The notes under the pieces are model-generated. The model had not been told where the DNA came from, made no database searches, and worked only from the letters and a program-made list of their open reading frames with translations. Shown here one piece after another: positions 23,400-28,401 of a DNA stretch of 28,401 bases. Origin of the DNA: a virus; the IMG/VR virus record IMGVR_UViG_3300023301_000067, positions 1 to 28,401 of that record; one strand, given 5' to 3'. How positions within the stretch are numbered: position 1 is the stretch's first letter; each line of letters starts with the position of its first letter. The position numbers and the translations under genes were made by a program.

Positions 23400-24824
23400 A
23401 TGAGATTATACAATAAAATTACCGATTTATTTAATCCTACTACTAATCAAGCTGGAGGTTTTAAGTTTGAAAATCCTAAATCAGCAGATAGCTTGTCGGT
23501 AAGATTTGGAGGTAGACCAAAAGCTTCTGAAGCATGGAAAAATTTTGGAAGCCAACGCCAAGTTAATCCCCAGAGCGGATTACCAGGACGAAGACCAAAT
23601 TTTACTGGTTCAGATCAAGCTCAATCAGCAATGGCTCAAGTTCAAGCTCAAGCACCAATGGGAGGAAGCTCTCAATCAGCGATGGCTCAAGCGCCAGCAC
23701 CAATGGGAGGAGGTTCTCAGCCGCCTATGAATCCGACGATGGCTCAAGGACCAGAGGCTGCACCAGCTATTCCTTCCCAGTGGATGAAGCCAGACGGAAC
23801 CTTTTTTACCCCAGACGAAGTTGCTGGTAATATAGCATCGACGTTACAACAGGGAAGTGCTGGAGGTGACATTGGAAAAATAGCTGGAGATAACATTGTT
23901 GGAGGTCAGAAAACTACAGAACAATTAGAGACTGAATTGAGATTGCTAAACAACGCTCAAGGTGATATTGCCAGTGGAGCAGAAGATCCGTTTGGAATCG
24001 CTTCTGATTCAGGTATTGCCTATTCACCACAAGAACTTCAAGCCATTGAAAATGCGTACGCCGGTATTTATGACCCAGCAATTGAAAGTGCAAGAAATAA
24101 AGTTATGCAACGGCAGTCTGAAGAGAAAGAAGCGAAAGAGGCTGAAATTGCTGCGTCCAAAGCTGAAACTGAATTTCAAAATGAATTAACTATTTTGGGT
24201 AAAAAGCACGGTTACGATCTTGATAAAATGAAGGCTGACCAGGGGTTTCAAATGTCTTTAGCTTCATACAAAGCTTCTCTGTCTGCATCAGCGGCGGCGG
24301 CCAAAGCCGGTTCGGCCGCTTCAGGAATGACTCCTTACTCTGACGAACGATCTTTCAGAACCGTTCAAACAATCGACGAACTCATGGGTCAAGTTTCAAA
24401 CTTTACCGTTGGATTTGGTAGCTTGCTGGCTGGTGTGCCAACCTCTCAAGCGACTTCTTTCCGGTCACAATTAAATACCCTAAAAGCTTCAATTGCTTTC
24501 GGAGAACTTACCGCCATGCGTGAAGCCTCAAAGACTGGAGGTGCTCTTGGTAACGTGTCAAACATCGAGTTGGGACTTCTTGAGTCAGCTCTGGCTGGAC
24601 TTGATACGGCTCAGGGAGTAGAAGACTTTAAAGGTCAATTAGCCAAAGCTAAAGGATCTATTAATAGATGGCGAGAGGCCCAGGGGGCTGCGGCTCTTGG
24701 AACTGGTCAAGCGACAGGCGGTTCAAGAGTTTTGGTTTCACCGACTGGAGAATCTTTTGATGCTTCAGATCTTACTCCAGAGGAATTTCAAGAAGCCATT
24801 GCTGATGGATTTAGGTCACAATAA
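23400..24824 (+). CDS. Internal virion protein (ejection-type)
   Basis: A 474-residue protein. Residues 1-72 are polar. Residues 73-120 are low-complexity Gln/Ala/Pro/Met/Gly repeats (QAQAPMGGSSQS, QAPAPMGGGSQ). A Glu/Lys/Ala coiled coil spans about 225-305. The C-terminal part has FRSQLNTLKASIAFGELTAM (355-374) and SKTGGALGNVSNIELGLLES (377-396), which I recognise as the conserved block seen in many podovirus internal/DNA-transfer proteins: hydrophobic-ASKTGGALGxVSxxELxLL. It probably packs inside the head around the portal and enters the cell at infection. It lies 12 nt after the previous stop. Confidence 0.78.
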   Translation: MRLYNKITDLFNPTTNQAGGFKFENPKSADSLSVRFGGRPKASEAWKNFGSQRQVNPQSGLPGRRPNFTGSDQAQSAMAQVQAQAPMGGSSQSAMAQAPAPMGGGSQPPMNPTMAQGPEAAPAIPSQWMKPDGTFFTPDEVAGNIASTLQQGSAGGDIGKIAGDNIVGGQKTTEQLETELRLLNNAQGDIASGAEDPFGIASDSGIAYSPQELQAIENAYAGIYDPAIESARNKVMQRQSEEKEAKEAEIAASKAETEFQNELTILGKKHGYDLDKMKADQGFQMSLASYKASLSASAAAAKAGSAASGMTPYSDERSFRTVQTIDELMGQVSNFTVGFGSLLAGVPTSQATSFRSQLNTLKASIAFGELTAMREASKTGGALGNVSNIELGLLESALAGLDTAQGVEDFKGQLAKAKGSINRWREAQGAAALGTGQATGGSRVLVSPTGESFDASDLTPEEFQEAIADGFRSQ

Positions 24825-24826
24825 TT

Positions 24827-26818
24827 ATGTCTTACCAAGATAAACTAAAACCAATTACCAGTCCAGTTACTCAATCGGGGTATGCTTCTAAGTTGAGGCC
24901 TATCGAGTCGGCTACGGCTCCAATCCAGCCTAAACAGGATGGATTTTTAAAGACTCTAGTTAAAGATCCAATTAAAACTCTCCTCGTTAAACCAGCGGCT
25001 CGAGTGACTGAAGCGGCCGGTCGAGGTGGTTTGTTTGGTAAAAATATTAAGCGCGGGTTTGAATCGATTGCTGATTCCGGTGAAGGTCAAAGAATTTTTG
25101 GCATGGACATTGAGCCGGTCAAAGCCTTTGGACAGGGTGGAGGTAAACAAATTGCTGGAGAAGCGCTTCAGTCTTTATCTTATTTGTATGGTGGTGGAGC
25201 CGCAAAGAAAGGCGCTCAAACAATTGGAGCTGCTGCTAGAGGTGCGGCTGTACCTACTGCAGCTCGAGCGGCCAGTCAAACTGCAAAGGTTGGAGCAATC
25301 AGTGGCGCTGCGTATGGAGCTGGAGAACAAATGACTCAAAAGGAAAGCACTCTAGGGAGTATTTTAGCTGGTGGTGCATTTGGTGGAGCACTCGGAGGGG
25401 TTACCGGTGGGGCATTAGGAGCAGCTACTCCGGCTATTGTTAAAACCCTGAGTCCAGCACAAAGAGCAATTCAGCGAGGTACAGATGTAAAAGATGCACT
25501 CAGAAGAATTACTCCAATAACAAAGAAAAGTGACCCAGTAAAAGATGCAGCAATGCAGTCCAGAGTTTTACGCGACTTAGATTTAGGCGATGCTAGAACC
25601 AACTCAGAAATTGCTCAAGTTGCTTCTGAACAAGGTGAGGTTATTCAATCTTTGAAAAAAGAAATCTTACGAAAAGGTACTCAAAGAAAAACCATACCTG
25701 AGTTTTCACAAAAAATTGGTAATGACGGAAAAATGTTTAATCACGTTGATGATTCTCTAAATCAATTGGAGAAAAACTTCGCAAAAAATAATGAATACGA
25801 TGATGTAGCTAAAATTATAGCAATGCGGAAAAAAGCTTTAACTGACGGCTTGACCGCTGACGAGATTGACGACATTGCAATTATGCTTGGTAGACAAGTA
25901 TTTAATCCTCTTACTGGGGAAACTGCTACCGGTGTAACAAAAATTGCAATGAATAATACTCGTCGCAATTTGAAAAATATCTCCAGGAATTTGCTGGGGG
26001 ATGATTTGCTAGATAGTGCCGACAAAGCTATTTTGCGAGATGCAGATGCAGCTCTAGCTGATCTAAATAAGTTTGTGGCTGTACGAAAGCAACGAGCCAA
26101 TGCTGTTGAGAATTTAAAGTCTTCATTGGCTGAACGAAGCTTTAATCAAAAACTTACTGGTCTGATGGAACAAGCTTTGAACATCGTTACTGCAGGAAGA
26201 TCTAGGCAAATTAGTGAAGTGCTTACTCGGGGAGCAAATGCAGGAAAACCAAACAGGTTGAATGTTTTAGACAAAGAAAAAATGTTGGTTAATGACATCC
26301 GCTTGATTAAAGAGGCTTCTAAAAAAGGTGCCACTGAAGAAACTATTGTGAACCGTTTGCAGCAGCTTATTAGAAACAATGGAGAAAAGCCAGTACTGCT
26401 CCTAGAAGCTCCTAAATCAAGTTCAAATACTTTGTTTGGTACTCAGAAAGGTACAATCACCTCCAGTGCTCAAGAAGCATCTGATATGGCAGCAGTGGAA
26501 GCTGGAAAAACTCGCACTACGCAAATGGACGGTCGAACATACCGAAGAAAAATGACTGAAATTCAAGACCGGCTTGAAGAATATCTGACTCCAGCTGAAA
26601 TGGATATAATTGAAATGGGCACTGGTAGGCCAGCGACTCGAGGACCGCAGCTACCAACGGCCCAAGGAGCACCTGATGTGTTTGTTAATCCAGCTAACTT
26701 AGATGCTGCTCTACAAAGAAAACTAGAGCGGTATCTTTCTCCCGAAGAAATGGCCGTAATCCAGATGGGTCCACCACCAAGACCAGCCGCCTTCGATGGC
26801 CCAACAATTCAGTTCTAA
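24827..26818 (+). CDS. Large internal/ejection protein with glycine-zipper segment
   Basis: A 663-residue protein and last gene of the late block, starting 3 nt after its neighbour. Residues 154-204 form Gly/Ala-rich helices (for example GSILAGGAFGGALGGVTGGA, 177-196) that could insert in a membrane to form an ejection channel. The N-terminus has a duplicated KLKPI/KLRPI motif (6-10, 22-26) followed by a helix with KDPIKTLLVKP (46-56). The centre (230-520) is charged helical. The C-terminus repeats an 17-residue unit, RLEEYLTPAEMDIIEMG (582-598) and KLERYLSPEEMAVIQMG (632-648), each followed by a Pro-rich tail. It likely travels with the two preceding proteins into the host. Confidence 0.75.
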   Translation: MSYQDKLKPITSPVTQSGYASKLRPIESATAPIQPKQDGFLKTLVKDPIKTLLVKPAARVTEAAGRGGLFGKNIKRGFESIADSGEGQRIFGMDIEPVKAFGQGGGKQIAGEALQSLSYLYGGGAAKKGAQTIGAAARGAAVPTAARAASQTAKVGAISGAAYGAGEQMTQKESTLGSILAGGAFGGALGGVTGGALGAATPAIVKTLSPAQRAIQRGTDVKDALRRITPITKKSDPVKDAAMQSRVLRDLDLGDARTNSEIAQVASEQGEVIQSLKKEILRKGTQRKTIPEFSQKIGNDGKMFNHVDDSLNQLEKNFAKNNEYDDVAKIIAMRKKALTDGLTADEIDDIAIMLGRQVFNPLTGETATGVTKIAMNNTRRNLKNISRNLLGDDLLDSADKAILRDADAALADLNKFVAVRKQRANAVENLKSSLAERSFNQKLTGLMEQALNIVTAGRSRQISEVLTRGANAGKPNRLNVLDKEKMLVNDIRLIKEASKKGATEETIVNRLQQLIRNNGEKPVLLLEAPKSSSNTLFGTQKGTITSSAQEASDMAAVEAGKTRTTQMDGRTYRRKMTEIQDRLEEYLTPAEMDIIEMGTGRPATRGPQLPTAQGAPDVFVNPANLDAALQRKLERYLSPEEMAVIQMGPPPRPAAFDGPTIQF

Positions 26819-26819
26819 T

Positions 26820-26850
26820 AAAAAACCTCCCGATTGGGAGGTTTTTTTTT
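26820..26850. terminator. Strong bidirectional intrinsic terminator
   Basis: The stem CCTCCC (26826-26831), loop GATT and GGGAGG (26836-26841) is flanked by A6 (26820-26825) and T9 (26842-26850). It thus works as an intrinsic terminator on both strands. The rightward late block stops 2 nt before it, and the leftward genes from the right edge end 7 nt beyond it, so the two blocks converge here. Confidence 0.93.
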
Positions 26851-26856
26851 GCTTAG

Positions 26857-27093
26857 CTACTTACTGAGGTCGATCTCAAATGCTGAGAGGATATTAGGTA
26901 GCATGTCGGTAGCTAGTTCCTCAACTGTTCTTGAACTAAATTCACCCACAATCATTACTTCAGCATTTTTTATTATTTCCGGAGTTAGTTCGACATTTAA
27001 TTCTTTAGCGGCTTCAGCTATAAGCACCCCGTATTCGAAAGCCATTAGAACCTTACTCTTTCCAAACAGCCAGAATTTTAGTTTAGTAATCAT
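26857..27093 (-). CDS. Small leftward protein of unknown function
   Basis: A 78-residue ORF, last gene of the leftward group; TAG stop just before the shared terminator. An N-terminal amphipathic basic segment (MITKLKFWLFGKSK) is followed by helices. It overlaps the end of the next gene upstream by 11 nt. No family is recognised. Not membrane-spanning by eye, though the Leu/Phe/Trp start could associate with a membrane. Confidence 0.68.
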   Translation of the reverse strand: MITKLKFWLFGKSKVLMAFEYGVLIAEAAKELNVELTPEIIKNAEVMIVGEFSSRTVEELATDMLPNILSAFEIDLSK

Positions 27094-27322
27094 TTTCAGG
27101 ACTAGCTACTCCTCGTTTTGGTTCAGGACTAAACAATTCTGTATGATCTTCAGGTTTTACTTCCGGGTATTTCTCTTCATCAATCCAAAATACGACTTTT
27201 TCAAGAAACCCACCTTCTCCAACGCGCTCTCTGGCTTCGTATTTCAAATTGAGGCTCTTTATTAAGCTCATCACTTCTCTTACTTTTTCGGCTGATCTTT
27301 CTTGCATTTGTTTTGGTGTCAT
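27083..27322 (-). CDS. Small leftward protein of unknown function
   Basis: A 79-residue ORF with a charged helical N-terminus (MTPKQMQERSAEKVREVMSL) and a strand VVFWIDEEKY (43-52), ending in an acidic/Pro tail. It overlaps the downstream gene by 11 nt and starts 2 nt after the upstream gene stops. Spacing supports translation. No family is recognised. Confidence 0.68.
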   Translation of the reverse strand: MTPKQMQERSAEKVREVMSLIKSLNLKYEARERVGEGGFLEKVVFWIDEEKYPEVKPEDHTELFSPEPKRGVASPENDY

Positions 27323-27324
27323 AT

Positions 27325-27696
27325 TTATTTAGCGGTAGTTTTTTTAAGCCAATCGTTAAATCTTGCATAAACATCATGGATGTCATCAATTTTCTCTCCC
27401 ATGTAGTAGCAACCGTCTTTCGTTAAAACTAGAGGGGCATTGTCATCTGGTGTCGAGTAGAAAATAAGCTTTCCTTTTTGTTCCAACTTCATGCTGTTTT
27501 CGGTTGACACATTATTGAGTCTTGACTCCTTTGACCATTCATTAAATCTTTTGTGAGTATCTTCAGTATCATCAATTCTTTCTCCCATATAATAAAAGCC
27601 GTCATTAGCTAGTACTAGAGTTGCATTGTGTTCTGTTGTCGAGTGGAAAATAATCTTTCCTTCTTGTTCCAACTTTATGCTGTTTTCGGTTGACAT
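27325..27696 (-). CDS. Early protein made of two tandem copies of one small domain
   Basis: A 123-residue ORF. Residues about 2-58 and 64-120 are two versions of the same unit: STENSIKLEQEGKIIF and STENSMKLEQKGKLIF; then LVLANDGFYYMGERIDD and LVLTKDGCYYMGEKIDD; then RFNEWSKES and RFNDWLKKT. DNA identity is high too, so duplication is recent. Each copy looks like a beta hairpin (...F.ST...LVL..DG.YYMG..IDD...) followed by a helix. Small single-domain homologues with the YYMG-x-x-IDD pattern may exist, but I cannot name a function. It starts 11 nt downstream of the nuclease gene stop. Confidence 0.75.
   Translation of the reverse strand: MSTENSIKLEQEGKIIFHSTTEHNATLVLANDGFYYMGERIDDTEDTHKRFNEWSKESRLNNVSTENSMKLEQKGKLIFYSTPDDNAPLVLTKDGCYYMGEKIDDIHDVYARFNDWLKKTTAK
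27337..27507 (-). repeat. Second copy of the tandem duplication
   Basis: Residues 64-120 of the early two-domain protein. It differs from the first copy at scattered codons, including a Cys in place of Phe before YYMG and several changes in the variable loop after ...ST. Confidence 0.75.
27523..27693 (-). repeat. First copy of a 186-nt-period tandem duplication in a CDS
   Basis: Residues 2-58 of the early two-domain protein. Its partner copy lies 186 nt downstream at about 27337-27507. Both copies contain near-identical DNA around their STENS starts (27468-27507 and 27654-27693). Confidence 0.75.
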
Positions 27697-27707
27697 AATT
27701 TATTTTA

Positions 27708-28401
27708 TTACAGTTCTTTTAAGAAGTCTTGGTAAGCATCACTGATTTGCCACGCTACTTTGATAATCGTTGTCTCCATCCGTTCGATTTCTCGTTCATC
27801 GAACTCTCGGTGGAAGGAGATAATCCGACCGGTCACGTCAAGAATTTTAGCACCTTCTCTCCAAAAGTCTTGACTTTCGGACTGGGTTTCTCTTGTCTCA
27901 ATCCAGTCGAGATCACAGTATTCCGGCATTGGTTTGCCGGTAGCCATGAGCATTACGGCGTAAAACAAGAGCTGGTCGTGCTTGAACACTTTGGCTTTGG
28001 TCCAAGGAGCCTTACCGGTCTTGTACTCACGAATTACATTCAGTTCAGGATTGTAGATGTCCAAGAGTGAAAAGCAGGGGACGATTCCACCAACCTTACA
28101 TACTGGAGTAGGGTCTCCAGCCCGCATTGAGTTTCCAATTTGAAACTCAGATATACCGTTAATATCCAGCTCCATAAGAACTTCGCGCATCCCCTCACTC
28201 ATCGGGTAGTCCCGAGATAGCTCCTGAATCGCTGTTGCCCTGTTCGGAATACTCTTCATAATTTCCCCCAGATCTTCCACCATACTAGCAAACGCACTTC
28301 CAAATCGGAGGTACTTGGTATCGAGTTTCTCGGTACTTTCAAAATACTCTTTTCGATATCGGTCCGGACTCTTTGAAAGTACCGAGAAACTCGATACCAA
28401 G
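27708..28401 (-). CDS. PD-(D/E)XK nuclease (Cas4/RecB-like), 5' end at the window edge
   Basis: At least 230 residues, reading leftward from the window edge; the TTG at 28400 is probably internal, as the frame may continue outside. An S-S-F-x-x-L-x-x-x-P-x-x-Y start and FGSAF (33-37) resemble RecB-family nuclease N-termini. Catalytic motifs are present: D114 in LLDIY, E125 and K127 in EYK, and Q143...Y147 in QLLFYA. The usual His after FGSA is replaced by Phe or Ala (FGSAFASMVED). No Cys cluster is seen in the visible part, so an iron-sulfur site is doubtful. Phages use such enzymes in recombination and end processing. The first 30 codons contain both arms of an inverted repeat. Confidence 0.8.
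   Translation of the reverse strand, partial: LVSSFSVLSKSPDRYRKEYFESTEKLDTKYLRFGSAFASMVEDLGEIMKSIPNRATAIQELSRDYPMSEGMREVLMELDINGISEFQIGNSMRAGDPTPVCKVGGIVPCFSLLDIYNPELNVIREYKTGKAPWTKAKVFKHDQLLFYAVMLMATGKPMPEYCDLDWIETRETQSESQDFWREGAKILDVTGRIISFHREFDEREIERMETTIIKVAWQISDAYQDFLKEL
28314..28401. repeat. 30-bp perfect inverted repeat ending exactly at the window edge
   Basis: 28314-28343 is exactly complementary to 28372-28401, with a 28-nt spacer. The second arm ends on the last base of the window, so the arm may be longer. Both arms lie inside the nuclease reading frame and the translation is sensible on both sides. Confidence 0.95.

Noticed and set aside
26834-27265. A 143-codon rightward frame beyond the terminator
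   Set aside because: It lies antisense to two well-spaced leftward genes and begins within the terminator stem; it is rich in Ser/Phe/Ile as expected for a shadow frame.
1-28401. tRNA or rRNA genes
   Set aside because: I saw no cloverleaf-like sequence with a CCA-type end, GGTTCGAATCC-like arm, or rRNA blocks.
1-28401. Terminal overlap showing a complete circular genome
   Set aside because: The first and last bases of the window share no overlap by eye, so the sequence is not obviously closed.

Overview
The window is most of the late (virion) half of a tailed double-stranded DNA bacteriophage genome, with short stretches of leftward genes at both edges. The gene set is terminase, a large portal, scaffold, capsid, fibres, holin, an adaptor-like protein, a nozzle-like protein, and three consecutive internal or ejection-type proteins. 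No long tape-measure, tail-sheath or tail-tube genes are visible. This fits a short-tailed (podovirus-type) particle. The host cannot be named. Almost every gene starts at an ATG in a very A/T-rich context (AAATATATG-like) with no Shine-Dalgarno sequence. That suggests a host lineage that initiates translation without it (Bacteroidota and some Patescibacteria are known examples; this is inference). Stop codons are TAA in most genes, with a few TAG and one TGA, and no recoding is evident.

Layout. Positions 1-554 hold two small leftward genes, the first cut by the window edge. Positions 555-1526 are a gene-free control region. It carries a good leftward promoter overlapped by a perfect 18-bp palindrome, a cluster of TGTCC/GGACA repeats, a 34-nt-arm inverted repeat, and three 22-bp A-tract repeats. 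Positions 1527-26818 are a single rightward late block: packaging (TerS, TerL); portal; small proteins; scaffold; decoration-like protein; major capsid; a small beta-protein; a host-recognition cassette (collagen-containing fibre and two glycine-rich proteins interleaved with small charged proteins); a holin and a second small membrane protein; a freestanding HNH endonuclease; the adaptor-like and beta-propeller nozzle-like proteins; a fibre or appendage; and three internal or ejection proteins. The block ends at a strong bidirectional terminator (26820-26850). Positions 26857-28401 hold four leftward genes, the last a PD-(D/E)XK nuclease cut by the right edge.

How it fits together (inference). 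If the genome is circular or circularly permuted, the leftward genes at the two edges would be the start and end of one early operon. That operon would begin at the promoter near 650, run off the left edge, and re-enter at the right edge to finish at the shared terminator. The missing segment between the edges would carry replication genes, none of which are seen here apart from the nuclease. No endolysin was recognised. The right edge ends exactly in a 30-bp perfect inverted repeat, which may explain why the assembly stops there.

Candidates for new biology are the control region, the seven-repeat propeller-like segment in the nozzle-type protein, the truncated glycine-rich fibre protein, several promoter-like -10 boxes 6-7 nt before start codons (possible leaderless mRNAs), and a recently duplicated two-repeat early protein.
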